The translations under genes and the position numbers were made by a program. From positions 1 through 42,890 of the forward strand of contig JAHAJA010000037.1 in NCBI GenBank assembly GCA_018372435.1: a DNA stretch of 42,890 nucleotides. Reading direction: 5' to 3'. This document shows positions 8,321 to 16,733 of the stretch, one piece after another. The stretch is from Clostridiales bacterium (GTDB lineage: Bacteria; Bacillota; Clostridia; Lachnospirales; Lachnospiraceae). The first letter of the stretch is position 1, and each line of letters opens with the position of its first letter. The notes beneath the pieces were generated by a model. The model was not told where the DNA came from. It searched no databases and was given only the letters and a program-made list of their open reading frames with translations.

Positions 8321-8442
8321 GTGCTAATCATTAAACAAAATAAAGCTAACAAAAAAAAGCAATCTTTTACGTTATACGATTAATGTAAATACTGTACATT
8401 CACATCAATCACACAAGTAAAAAATTGCCTTTCATTCTTAAG

Positions 8443-8934
8443 TTAGAACCCCTTAATTTGCTCTATCTTCGATATCATATCAACATGATCAATTAGTTCC
8501 TCTGGCAAATTAAGTCCAGTAAATACTAATTTATAATAATCATCTCTTAAATTAATTAGTTTCACAATGTCATCAATGGTTATCAATCCAAGATCAACTA
8601 AGCCAAGAATCTCATCTAATACTAAGACGTCACATTCTCCAGTTTCAATTACTTTTCTTGCGAAATTCACACCGTTTAGTATGTTCTTTTTTTCCTCTAG
8701 CTGCTCTTCTTCTGTGAGGTCAATGTAAGATTCCTTTGCTTTCTCAAAACGGAAAAGTTTAATATCTGGTTCCAATTTACTTAAAAAAGAGAACTCTTCA
8801 GAATCTCTTCCCTTCAAAAATTGAATAATAATAACTTCATAGCCTAGACTTGCTGCTCGTATACACTGGCCAACTGCTGCAGTTGTCTTACCCTTACCGT
8901 TGCCATAATACACTTGCACAATCTTTTTATCCAT
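8443..8934 (-). CDS. Cob(I)yrinic acid a,c-diamide adenosyltransferase (CobA/BtuR type)
   Basis: A 163-residue cytoplasmic enzyme that transfers the adenosyl group of ATP to cobalt of a reduced corrinoid, in coenzyme B12 synthesis or salvage. The P-loop YYGNGKGKTTAAVG is the family signature. The Walker-B-like VLVLDEILGLVDLG and the LVFTGLNLPEELIDHVDMISKI end also match CobA/CobO. It is slightly shorter than enterobacterial BtuR (about 196 residues), as is usual in Firmicutes. I chose the ATG at 8934 because AAAGGA is then 10 nt upstream; the in-frame ATG at 8943 would be only 1 nt from it. No other cobalamin gene is nearby, so it probably serves salvage. Confidence 0.92.
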   Translation of the reverse strand: MDKKIVQVYYGNGKGKTTAAVGQCIRAASLGYEVIIIQFLKGRDSEEFSFLSKLEPDIKLFRFEKAKESYIDLTEEEQLEEKKNILNGVNFARKVIETGECDVLVLDEILGLVDLGLITIDDIVKLINLRDDYYKLVFTGLNLPEELIDHVDMISKIEQIKGF

Positions 8935-9053
8935 CTTGCCCATGTCCTTTCTTATAACGTAACTGTCCAGTTACCAACCTATAGTAAATATTTCTTCTTC
9001 AAAGTTGGAAGTACACAATATAAAGTAAATCTTTATTTTGCCCTGGTTAACTC

Positions 9054-9071
9054 GAAAAAGCAAGCTTTTTC
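9054..9071. other. Short hairpin between the SSB-like gene and the adenosyltransferase gene
   Basis: GAAAAAGC (9054-9061) and GCTTTTTC (9064-9071) are perfect inverted repeats 2 nt apart. It lies about 100 nt past the SSB-like stop codon. It may be a weak terminator, but no free T run follows on the minus strand. Confidence 0.35.
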
Positions 9072-9169
9072 TCGCGGGATTTGAATATTTACCCCATTAC
9101 TAAAAAAACACATTGCTTTTTGATATACCATAATACAACATTATTTTTTAATTGTAAATAGCTATCGTC

Positions 9170-9802
9170 TTAATTGTCTTCAATACATTCTAGTTTGCTA
9201 ACTGAAACTTCGTATGCAACTCTTCTTTCAAAGTCTTCTTCACCGACCTTCTTTTGGTATTCTCTACTTTGAATACGACCAAATACTTGAATATGCCCAC
9301 CAACAGTAAAATTTTCTGCAAATCTTGCATTTCTTCCCCAGCAGATACAAGGGATATAATCGGATTTGCCATAAGGTCTGTTTACAGCCAATAGAATATC
9401 CGCGATTTCTCTTCCTAATGGAGTTTTTCTATAGATTGGCTGCTTACATACATAGCCATCTAAAAAGATATAATTTGGTTTTGGACTTTCATAGCCCTCA
9501 TCACAAATCTTAACTTCTCTTACAAATACAGAAAGAACTAAACGATTACGATTCTCTTCATGTCTATTGTATGATCGAAATTGTCCTAGAATCTCGATAT
9601 ACTTTCCAACATAGCTCTTTTTCACATCCATGAGACGTTCTGAAATCATTAGTGGGATTACATCAGATGAATTACTTAGCCTGCCAACGGATACATCAAT
9701 GGTATAAAATCCTTCTCCAAACACGTCATGGCTGTACTCAAATTCACTAATTACCTCTCCTGCAATACTTACTTGATTATTATCAAATACTTTATCTGTC
9801 AT
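9170..9802 (-). CDS. SSB-like protein with two tandem OB folds
   Basis: A 210-residue protein. The N-terminal half (about 8-95) starts NQVSIAGEVISEFEYSHD and has the beta pattern of an OB fold. The C-terminal half (about 110-205) starts FLDGYVCKQPIYRKTPLGRE and contains ICWGRNARFAENFTVGGHIQV, close to the SSB signature in which W-G-x-x-A-x-x precedes a G-D/H-x-I-x-V-x-G-R strand. It lacks the acidic DDDIPF-type tail of replicative SSB, ending KLECIEDN. It is therefore probably an accessory single-strand DNA-binding protein, not the housekeeping one next to rpsF/rpsR. The ATG at 9802 has AGGAG 9 nt upstream; the upstream ATG at 9865 does not. Confidence 0.8.
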   Translation of the reverse strand: MTDKVFDNNQVSIAGEVISEFEYSHDVFGEGFYTIDVSVGRLSNSSDVIPLMISERLMDVKKSYVGKYIEILGQFRSYNRHEENRNRLVLSVFVREVKICDEGYESPKPNYIFLDGYVCKQPIYRKTPLGREIADILLAVNRPYGKSDYIPCICWGRNARFAENFTVGGHIQVFGRIQSREYQKKVGEEDFERRVAYEVSVSKLECIEDN

Positions 9803-10187
9803 ATGGTACGACTCCTCTCTTAATCCTGCTCTAAAAATAGCAACATTGTATATTGATTGCTTCACTAATATATCTATGCTGGACTTTTTATTTTTAGAAG
9901 TAAAATATTGTAATTCAATAAAGTATTTCCAATTTTAGTACATTTTAACCCAAATGTAAATATTAGTTTTCATTTTTATTTCAAATTTAACACTTTGTAC
10001 ATTTTTTATGTTATTTTTTGTAACTTTTGTCTTATAAAATAGCCAAAATGTTTCTTTATAAACGTTTAGTAATAAGAGTCTACTTTCATTCCACTTCTTT
10101 ATTTAAGTAAAAATTCCTTGCTTATAGACAATAATTATAAGAAAATGTTACATATTTCCCAAAATTCTTTGCTTTTCTTATAACTGC
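9803..10187. other. AT-rich divergent intergenic region
   Basis: This region separates the leftward SSB-like gene from the rightward typA. It is very AT-rich, with many A and T tracts. I see no ORF or strong hairpin. A weak minus-strand promoter for the SSB-like gene (TTGGAA near 9930, CAATAT near 9908) is possible but not convincing. Confidence 0.35.
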
Positions 10188-10215
10188 TTGTAAAATGCAA
10201 GATTTGTGATAAAAT
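10188..10215 (+). promoter_or_regulatory. Probable typA promoter
   Basis: A -35-like TTGTAA (10188-10193) and a -10 TAAAAT (10210-10215) are 16 nt apart. The predicted start near 10222 leaves a leader of about 100 nt before the typA start codon. Confidence 0.5.
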
Positions 10216-10322
10216 ATATTAGTTGTACATTGAAAGTTATAAATAATGAAATAAATGTGTACATCTTCACATTTGTTTTATTCGTATACAGACAAAACAG
10301 TCTGGTGCAGATTGGAGAAATA

Positions 10323-12155
10323 ATGAGAACAAAAAGAGAAGATATTAGAAATATAGCTATTATTGCACACGTTGACCATGGAAAAACTACTTTGGTTGAT
10401 GAACTATTAAAACAAAGCGGTGTATTTCGTTCCAATCAAACCGTGCAAGAAAGAGTTATGGACTCTAATGATATTGAAAGAGAACGTGGGATCACAATTT
10501 TAGCAAAAAATACAGCCGTATATTACAATGATGTAAAAATAAATATTATTGATACACCAGGACATGCTGACTTCGGTGGCGAAGTTGAACGTGTTCTTAA
10601 GATGGTAAATGGAGTAGTTCTTGTAGTAGACGCTTATGAAGGTGCTATGCCTCAAACCAAATTCGTACTCAAAAAAGCCTTAGAGCTAGAGTTACCTGTA
10701 ATTGTATGTATTAATAAGATAGATAGACCAGAAGCAAGACCTTCGGAAGTTATCGATGAAGTTCTTGATTTATTTATTGAATTAGATGCTTCTGATGAGC
10801 AACTAGATTGTCCTTTCGTATATGCTTCTGCAAAGGAAGGCGTTGCTATTCTTGAACTTGATCATTCACCTGAAAACATGAAGCCATTATTCGAAACGAT
10901 TATTAACTACATTCCTGCTCCAGAAGGAGATCCAGATGCAGATACACAAGTTCTAATCAGTACAATTGATTATAACGAATATGTTGGTCGTATTGGTGTT
11001 GGTAAAGTAGATAACGGTTCTCTTCGTTTAAATCAAGAGGTTATGTTATTAAATGCACATGACCCTGAAAAGCAGAAGAAAGTTAAAATAGGAAAATTAT
11101 ATGAATTTGAAGGCCTTAAGAAAGTAGAAGTGGAGAAAGCAGATATTGGTGCGATTGTTGCTATCTCTGGTATTCCTGATATCCACATTGGTGATACTTT
11201 ATGCTCTTTAGAGAATCCAGTACCAATTCCATTTCAAAAGATTTCTGAACCAACAATTGCTATGCATTTCATCGTTAATGATAGTCCATTTGCTGGACAA
11301 GAAGGTAAATTCGTAACTTCAAGACACCTTAGAGAACGTCTATTCAGAGAATTAAATACAGACGTAAGTTTACGTGTTGAAGAAACAGAATCTACTGAAA
11401 GCTATAAAGTATCTGGCCGTGGAGAATTGCATCTTTCAGTATTAATTGAGAACATGCGCCGTGAAGGTTATGAATTCGCAGTAAGTAAGGCAGAAGTTCT
11501 TTACCGTACTGATGAAAACGGTAAACTTCTTGAGCCAATGGAAACTGCTATCATTGATGTACCTGAAGAATATACTGGTACAGTAATTGAAAAATTAAGT
11601 CAACGTAAAGGTGAATTACAAGGTATGTCTACTGCTAATGGTGGATATTCTAGATTAGAATTCTCTATTCCAGCAAGAGGCCTAATTGGCTACCGTGGTG
11701 AATTCATGACTGATACTAGGGGTAATGGTATCATTAATACAGTATTTGATTGCTATGGCCCATACAAGGGTGATATCCAATACAGAAAACAAGGTTCTTT
11801 AATTGCTTTTGAAACTGGTGAATCAATCACATATGGTTTATTCAATGCACAAGAACGTGGTACTTTATTCATCGGTGCAGGTGAAAAAGTTTATGCTGGT
11901 ATGATTATTGGACAAAATGGTAAAGCAGAAGATATTGAAGTTAATATATGTAAGAGAAAACAATTAACGAATACTCGTTCTTCTGGTGCTGATGATGCAC
12001 TTAAATTAACACCACCACGTATCTTGAGCTTAGAACAAGCGTTAGAATTCATTGATACAGATGAGCTATTGGAAGTAACTCCAGAAAATCTTCGTATTCG
12101 TAAGAAGATTCTAGATCCTACACAAAGAATGCGTGCAAAGAGAAACGGTAAATAG
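10323..12155 (+). CDS. typA: Ribosome-associated GTPase TypA/BipA
   Basis: A 610-residue translational GTPase of the EF-G/LepA superfamily. It acts on the 50S subunit and aids ribosome assembly and stress adaptation. The G domain has G1 AHVDHGKT (15-22), an RERGITI switch I motif, DTPGHADF (G3) and NKIDR (G4). Beta-barrel, EF-G III/V and the BipA-specific C-terminal region (ITYGLFNAQERGTLFIGAG, then ANG/GYRGEF segments) follow; length is normal. The ATG at 10323 was chosen because GGAG precedes it and MRTKREDIRNIAIIAH is the usual start; the ORF is open for 39 codons further upstream. It is monocistronic with its own promoter and terminator. Confidence 0.97.
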   Translation: MRTKREDIRNIAIIAHVDHGKTTLVDELLKQSGVFRSNQTVQERVMDSNDIERERGITILAKNTAVYYNDVKINIIDTPGHADFGGEVERVLKMVNGVVLVVDAYEGAMPQTKFVLKKALELELPVIVCINKIDRPEARPSEVIDEVLDLFIELDASDEQLDCPFVYASAKEGVAILELDHSPENMKPLFETIINYIPAPEGDPDADTQVLISTIDYNEYVGRIGVGKVDNGSLRLNQEVMLLNAHDPEKQKKVKIGKLYEFEGLKKVEVEKADIGAIVAISGIPDIHIGDTLCSLENPVPIPFQKISEPTIAMHFIVNDSPFAGQEGKFVTSRHLRERLFRELNTDVSLRVEETESTESYKVSGRGELHLSVLIENMRREGYEFAVSKAEVLYRTDENGKLLEPMETAIIDVPEEYTGTVIEKLSQRKGELQGMSTANGGYSRLEFSIPARGLIGYRGEFMTDTRGNGIINTVFDCYGPYKGDIQYRKQGSLIAFETGESITYGLFNAQERGTLFIGAGEKVYAGMIIGQNGKAEDIEVNICKRKQLTNTRSSGADDALKLTPPRILSLEQALEFIDTDELLEVTPENLRIRKKILDPTQRMRAKRNGK

Positions 12156-12195
12156 TATCACTACACTATGAACTTTCCATGTAGTAGTATAAATA

Positions 12196-12225
12196 AAAAC
12201 AGGCGGTTAAGTAACCGCCTGTTTT
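12196..12225. terminator. Bidirectional terminator between typA and the Panacea gene
   Basis: The stem AAAACAGGCGGTTA pairs with TAACCGCCTGTTTT around a 2-nt centre, with A and T tracts on the two sides. It lies about 40 nt past the typA stop and about 40 nt past the stop of the convergent gene. Confidence 0.93.
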
Positions 12226-12266
12226 TATTTATGTACCTTATTTCATTTATTTACTTTAAATTATCA

Positions 12267-13067
12267 TTAAATGGCATATATCATATCTCTACGTAATTCG
12301 GATAATGTGATATCTGGATATCTACCAATTTCTTTTATATTGCTGATATTATATTGGATTAATGCTTCCTTATAATAATTCTTTAATACATCTTTTGATA
12401 TGTACTTATTACTACGATTTTCAACAGAATCACTTAATACCTTGCTTTCTCTATCTAATAGAGCAAACAATGCTTTTGGTCCATACCATGTAAACCCTTC
12501 AATTACTGCATCGATTAATTCCTTTTCTTCTTCTGATAACACAGAATCATCGATTTCAAGTTTAACCATTCCATACTTTTTCATGTTTTCATAAACATTT
12601 GGATAAGGAGAAGAGTTCCCAATAGCAAAACATTCATCCTCAAATATTTCTTTTCCGTGAAATGCAAGAGAAAAAGCTTGAATGTAGAATAAAAGCACTT
12701 GAATATATCCAGCACTTATCTCTGAATCTTTAAGATTAATTATATACTGAGCAACTATGTCAATCTTAGATTGCATAAGTCTCTCAAGTACTGCCTTCTT
12801 ACTTTTTCTAAATGCTACATTTGTTAGATTCCCTTTGTTTCTCATAAGTATACTATAGTAATACGTTGGATTTCCAAGTATTGCACGTAGCTTATCCGAA
12901 TACTCTGTAGTTGGCGCATCACCTTCAAGATAACGTATAATAGTTGTTTCTCCCCAACCAAGTAATCTTGCAAGTGGTTTTTTACCAATTTTATAGTTTG
13001 TTATTATTTGTTGAATTTCGTCGACTGATACAGCAACATGTATATCTGGTAAAAGTTCATTCTCCAT
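12267..13067 (-). CDS. Panacea-domain (SocA/DUF4065-like) protein with N-terminal HTH
   Basis: A 266-residue protein. Residues about 10-65 form a helix-turn-helix (EIQQIITNYKIGKKPLARLL, then GWGETTIIRYLEGD). Residues about 105-220 look like a Panacea domain: YIQVLLFYIQAFSLAFHGKE, then FAIGNSSPYPNVYENMKKYG and a late WYGPKALFALLDRES. Panacea proteins are antitoxins or antitoxin-like regulators that neutralise diverse toxins; many carry an HTH that controls their own promoter. No toxin ORF is adjacent on either side, so this copy may be an orphan regulator. AAGGAAAG precedes the ATG. The promoter holds a tandem repeat that overlaps the -10. Function is inferred from domain pattern only. Confidence 0.75.
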   Translation of the reverse strand: MENELLPDIHVAVSVDEIQQIITNYKIGKKPLARLLGWGETTIIRYLEGDAPTTEYSDKLRAILGNPTYYYSILMRNKGNLTNVAFRKSKKAVLERLMQSKIDIVAQYIINLKDSEISAGYIQVLLFYIQAFSLAFHGKEIFEDECFAIGNSSPYPNVYENMKKYGMVKLEIDDSVLSEEEKELIDAVIEGFTWYGPKALFALLDRESKVLSDSVENRSNKYISKDVLKNYYKEALIQYNISNIKEIGRYPDITLSELRRDMIYAI

Positions 13068-13130
13068 TCTTTTCTTTCCTTTCCCTTCTCTTACTGAAAA
13101 AGTGGCGATTTATGATAATATTACTACCTT

Positions 13131-13162
13131 ATCAATACTATAATATATCAATACTATAATAT
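13131..13162. repeat. Perfect 16-bp tandem repeat overlapping a promoter
   Basis: ATCAATACTATAATAT occurs at 13131-13146 and again at 13147-13162 without a mismatch. On the minus strand it covers the -10 element and the predicted start region of the Panacea gene, about 65 nt upstream of its start codon. This is the position expected for a repressor operator. Confidence 0.85.
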
Positions 13163-13184
13163 ATAATATTTTCCATTTGGTCAA
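13156..13184 (-). promoter_or_regulatory. Promoter of the Panacea-domain gene
   Basis: -35 TTGACC (13179-13184) and -10 TATTAT (13156-13161) are 17 nt apart on the minus strand. The -10 lies in the second copy of the tandem repeat. Start is predicted near 13149. Confidence 0.7.
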
Positions 13185-13483
13185 GTTGCAAATTTATGCA
13201 TAATTATACATTCGCTATTTTTCCTTGCATTTATTGCCACTTTTTTCTTTGTTTTTGATATTTTTTATAATTTTATTATATAATCAGCTGTTTAAAGATA
13301 GATATTTAAACGAATCTATTTTTCTAGCGATCATTGTCAAATAATTTACACCATTATTAATTCTTTTTTTTACAAATGCTTGAATTAAAATACAGGTCTA
13401 AAGTCCTACACTTTGATTTTCACTAATTTCACAATAAAATATGCATAATATTGTATTTTATTACACGAGTAAATATACCAATA
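13185..13483. other. AT-rich intergenic region
   Basis: This stretch lies between the Panacea promoter and the 3' end of the leftward AI-2E-type gene. The only structure I see is an AT-only hairpin, AATAAAAT (13433-13440) with ATTTTATT (13455-13462), about 25 nt past the AI-2E stop, possibly a weak terminator. No ORF is evident. Confidence 0.4.
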
Positions 13484-14632
13484 TTACTCATGTTTTTTGT
13501 CATTATAATCTTTATGCCTTCGAATATTTACAATATCGTTGGTAATATAGCGAATATCCTCAATAATGCCATCAAAAGCACCTGATTTATAGAAGTTAAC
13601 AAGTATCATGCCAATTGGTATTCCTATAATAATTCCTAGCAATCCTTTCACCTTATAACCAACATACATAAATATCAACGTCTCTAATGGACTTATTCCA
13701 ATACTATCCCCTACTAATTTAGGTTGAAGAATCTGTCTTACAATTTGACATATTAAATAGATAATTAATAATACAACCATTCGGAAGTAATTACCACTCA
13801 CTAGTTCTACCACGGCCCACGGCCATAAAACCGCACCTGTTCCAAAGAAAGGTAGAAAATCTAAGAATGCAATCCCTATTGCTAATAGAATGGCATACCC
13901 AACATTGATAACCTCAAAACCGACAAACAAGATAATCGTAATAATTAGCATAATCTTAAATTGCGCTTTCAAATATCCACCAAATGCTAATTTAAAATTA
14001 TCTGATATCATTTTGACCTTATCCCCCCATGATTCTGGGAGAATCTTCTTTAGTTGTAGTGACATTCTTTCTCTTTCGGCAATGAAAAAATAAGCAGACA
14101 TAATTGTTATAATCATCATAAATAGAAATTCAGCTGCATTTTTAACAAGTAAGCCCGCATCACTTATAGTTGGTAACTCCATCTTCTGAACAAACACATT
14201 AACATATGAACCAATATTATCTCCTAAATTATCTATGAATCTCTGTATACCTAGTGGGAAGGCCTTATATACCCCCTGTAGATTGTTTTGAACTTCCTTA
14301 ATCTGTAGATTAAGGTTTTCATATAGATTTGGTAAATCCGTTATAAACGAAATACTTTCTCGAACCAACACACTAATTATTAGATAAAGTGCGCCAATAA
14401 TCAGTGCTAAAACAACTATAATAACAATAGCTGAACCATGTTTTCGTACTATTTTCAATCGCTTTTCTAAAAACTTAACCAATGGATTGGCTATTAAAGC
14501 GATAACATACCCTATAACAAATGGCAAAAAGAATGCAATTAATTTAGGTGCTACAAAAATTAACATAAGTACGATTACTATTGTAAGTACTAAATCAATT
14601 GCTATCTTCTTATAGATATTAGGATTCTTCAT
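13484..14632 (-). CDS. AI-2E family membrane transporter
   Basis: A 382-residue polytopic membrane protein. The hydrophobic pattern is that of the AI-2E/UPF0118 family: two N-terminal segments (about 12-55), a third at about 68-90, a soluble loop (about 95-150), then five segments to residue 355. The family motif region GIAFLDFLPFFGTGAVLWPW is present, as is the late GISPLETLIFMYVGYKVKG. Members export small molecules or act as ion antiporters, and few export autoinducer-2, so the substrate is unknown. The second of two consecutive ATG codons (14632) is better spaced from GGGGAG. It is the last of a leftward group, downstream of the DUF368 gene. Confidence 0.88.
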   Translation of the reverse strand: MKNPNIYKKIAIDLVLTIVIVLMLIFVAPKLIAFFLPFVIGYVIALIANPLVKFLEKRLKIVRKHGSAIVIIVVLALIIGALYLIISVLVRESISFITDLPNLYENLNLQIKEVQNNLQGVYKAFPLGIQRFIDNLGDNIGSYVNVFVQKMELPTISDAGLLVKNAAEFLFMMIITIMSAYFFIAERERMSLQLKKILPESWGDKVKMISDNFKLAFGGYLKAQFKIMLIITIILFVGFEVINVGYAILLAIGIAFLDFLPFFGTGAVLWPWAVVELVSGNYFRMVVLLIIYLICQIVRQILQPKLVGDSIGISPLETLIFMYVGYKVKGLLGIIIGIPIGMILVNFYKSGAFDGIIEDIRYITNDIVNIRRHKDYNDKKHE

Positions 14633-14654
14633 CATATCACTCCCCGTTTTCTAA

Positions 14655-14678
14655 TGACGGGTCAAAATAGTCCCGTCA
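14655..14678 (-). other. GC-rich intercistronic hairpin
   Basis: TGACGGG (14655-14661) and CCCGTCA (14672-14678) form a perfect 7-bp stem with a 10-nt loop, between the DUF368 stop and the AI-2E start. No T run follows on the minus strand, so it is more likely an mRNA processing or stability element than a terminator. Confidence 0.5.
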
Positions 14679-14697
14679 CCTTAGATTCACTCCTATA

Positions 14698-15558
14698 TTA
14701 AGCGTCTTTGCCGCCCAAAAAATATGTTACTGTAATACCTGCCACGCAAGCTATAATTCCAATAATAATATTCGATGTCTTTGGACTACTAACCCCACTA
14801 CTCATTAATACTGCGAAAGGTGATGCTGCAACTAAACCAATAATTCCATAGAAGGTTACAGTTTCAAACTTTTCAAACAAGAATGTAATTAATTTAGCAA
14901 TAATTACAATCCCTAAAAGGACACCTATTATAAAAGGTAGGAGAATAATTCCGTTCTTAAAAATCAATCCGATATTAAAATCCTTTAATGCAGACACACA
15001 TTGACTTACCATATCAATAATCGGCTGATAAAAGCCAAGTAACATTAAAATCATTGAACCACTAACCCCTGGTATAACCATTGTTGCCGAGGCTATAATA
15101 CCAACTAAGAATAGAATAATTATCATCTTCGGTGATGAATTCAATACTGCTGTCGTACCTTCATTTCCTTGTAGCAATTGAAGGCCTATTATGAATGAAA
15201 AGAAAAAGAGAAATGAGATAGCATACGATATTCGAAATCTCTTATTCTTTACCTTCTTAATAAGAATCGGTATACCGCCAATAATAAGTCCTATAAATCC
15301 TAACGAGGTTTCTAATGGTCTTCTATCAAACAGCATCTGAATAACAACACTTAATGCAGCTATACCAATAACAGCTCCAATTATATAAGGTAACAGAAAC
15401 TGAATACTTTTTTTGAACTGCTTTCTAATATTGTTAACCGCATATATCATTTTATCATAGATTCCCATAGAAACTGCCATGGTACCACCACTAACTCCAG
15501 GAATAATATTAGCTATACCAATTATCACTCCTTTAAATAATTCTATCATCAATTTCAT
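14698..15558 (-). CDS. DUF368 membrane protein (PopT-type polyprenyl-phosphate transporter)
   Basis: A 286-residue membrane protein with about eight hydrophobic segments. It has the two DUF368 hallmarks: the N-terminal GVIIGIANIIPGVSGGTMAV and a second internal copy, ATMVIPGVSGSMILMLLG, so the protein is an inverted-repeat type carrier. DUF368 proteins (PopT) have been shown to recycle undecaprenyl phosphate across the membrane for cell-wall polymer synthesis. I assign that role by family. AAAGGTGG lies 10 nt before the ATG. It follows hisC after a 104-nt gap with two hairpins, and the AI-2E gene follows it. Confidence 0.88.
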   Translation of the reverse strand: MKLMIELFKGVIIGIANIIPGVSGGTMAVSMGIYDKMIYAVNNIRKQFKKSIQFLLPYIIGAVIGIAALSVVIQMLFDRRPLETSLGFIGLIIGGIPILIKKVKNKRFRISYAISFLFFFSFIIGLQLLQGNEGTTAVLNSSPKMIIILFLVGIIASATMVIPGVSGSMILMLLGFYQPIIDMVSQCVSALKDFNIGLIFKNGIILLPFIIGVLLGIVIIAKLITFLFEKFETVTFYGIIGLVAASPFAVLMSSGVSSPKTSNIIIGIIACVAGITVTYFLGGKDA

Positions 15559-15602
15559 AAATCATAATCCACCTTTGAACTCTAACATTTGTTTACTTTA
15601 TC

Positions 15603-15674
15603 GTGTGTTTAGAATACCTAGAGTATTACACACTATTCCCTGTGCTATACGTAATGTATGTATTACATTACGTA
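15603..15674 (-). other. Two hairpins between hisC and the DUF368 gene
   Basis: The first met on the minus strand is a perfect 11-bp inverted repeat, TACGTAATGTA (15648-15658) with 15664-15674; the hisC stop codon lies in it. The second is GTGTG..AATAC (15603-15617) with GTATT.CACAC (15623-15633). Neither has a T run, so they may affect mRNA stability or coupling rather than terminate. Confidence 0.55.
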
Positions 15675-16721
15675 TTCTCGTATTGCAGTAAAGAGTGAAT
15701 TCATCTCTTCCCTTGTTCCAATTGTGATGCGTAGATAATTACTAATACGAGGATTGCTTGCAAAGTTTCTAACGAATATATTCTGTTTTCTTAACATCTC
15801 TAACAATTCAGCAGCTGGGACAGTCTCATGCTTAGCAAAAACGAAATTAGTTTTGGAGTCAGTACACGTAAAACCTAGTTTCTTTAGTTCTACAATTGTT
15901 CGTTCTCTTTCTTCCATAATCTTCGCAAGATTTTCTCTAAAATACGCCTCATCTTTAACCGCTTCTACTCCTATATATAGTGAAGTTTGATTCATCGTAT
16001 AAGAGTTATAAGAATATTTAACATCGTTAATAACTTTAATTAAATCTTTGTTTCCAATACAGTAGCCGATACGCATACCTGCCATTGATCTAGCCTTAGA
16101 AAAGGTTTGTACCACAAGAAGATTCTCATATCTATCAATTAATTCAATCGCAGATTTTCCTCCAAAATCAACATAAGCCTCATCAACAATTACGATAACG
16201 TCTTGGTTATGTTGTAATATATCTTCAATAAAAGTAAGATCCTCGTAGATACCTGTTGGAGCATTGGGATTTGCTAAAACAACTCCTCCGTTCTCTTTAG
16301 AATAATCTTCTTTTTTTATACGGAAATTCTCGTCTAGCGCAGGTGTCTCATAAGGAATCTTATAGAGATTCGCCCATACTTTATAGAAGGAATACGTAAT
16401 ATCAGGGAATAAGATTGGCTTGTCTGAATTAAAGAAGCTTAGGAAAGCCATTCCTAGTACATCATCAGATCCAACACCCACGAAAACCTGATTATTATCA
16501 ACTTGATAATAATCTGCTAAGGCTCCCACTAATATGTCTGATTTATCATCTGGATATAGACGTAGCTTGTCTACATCAAACTCTTTCATTGCCTGTAACA
16601 CCCCAGGTGCTGGTGGATATGGATTCTCATTCGTATTCAGTTTAATCATCGTATCAAGTTTCGGTTGCTCACCTGGTACATATGGTTCTACTTTTCTAAA
16701 ATTATTCTCCCATGCTCTCAT
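15663..16721 (-). CDS. hisC: Histidinol-phosphate aminotransferase-like enzyme
   Basis: A 352-residue PLP-dependent class II aminotransferase of usual HisC length. HisC converts imidazole-acetol phosphate and glutamate to histidinol phosphate. Landmarks are NTNENPYPPAPGV near the N terminus, GVGSDDVL for cofactor binding, ANPNAPTG, IVDEAYVDF, and the PLP-binding Lys209 in TFSKARSMAGMRIGY. No other histidine gene is close; it sits 12 nt after another aminotransferase, so broader aromatic or other amino-acid transamination is possible. The stop codon is within a strong inverted repeat. Confidence 0.85.
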   Translation of the reverse strand: MRAWENNFRKVEPYVPGEQPKLDTMIKLNTNENPYPPAPGVLQAMKEFDVDKLRLYPDDKSDILVGALADYYQVDNNQVFVGVGSDDVLGMAFLSFFNSDKPILFPDITYSFYKVWANLYKIPYETPALDENFRIKKEDYSKENGGVVLANPNAPTGIYEDLTFIEDILQHNQDVIVIVDEAYVDFGGKSAIELIDRYENLLVVQTFSKARSMAGMRIGYCIGNKDLIKVINDVKYSYNSYTMNQTSLYIGVEAVKDEAYFRENLAKIMEERERTIVELKKLGFTCTDSKTNFVFAKHETVPAAELLEMLRKQNIFVRNFASNPRISNYLRITIGTREEMNSLFTAIREYVM

Positions 16722-16733
16722 CCTGTATCCCCC

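Noticed and set aside
10206..10322. N-terminal 39-residue extension of TypA
   Set aside because: TypA proteins start at MRTKREDIRN-like sequence, a Shine-Dalgarno lies just before 10323, and the extension overlaps the promoter region.
13131..13162. Start of a CRISPR array
   Set aside because: Only two 16-bp units with no spacer between them, and no cas genes.
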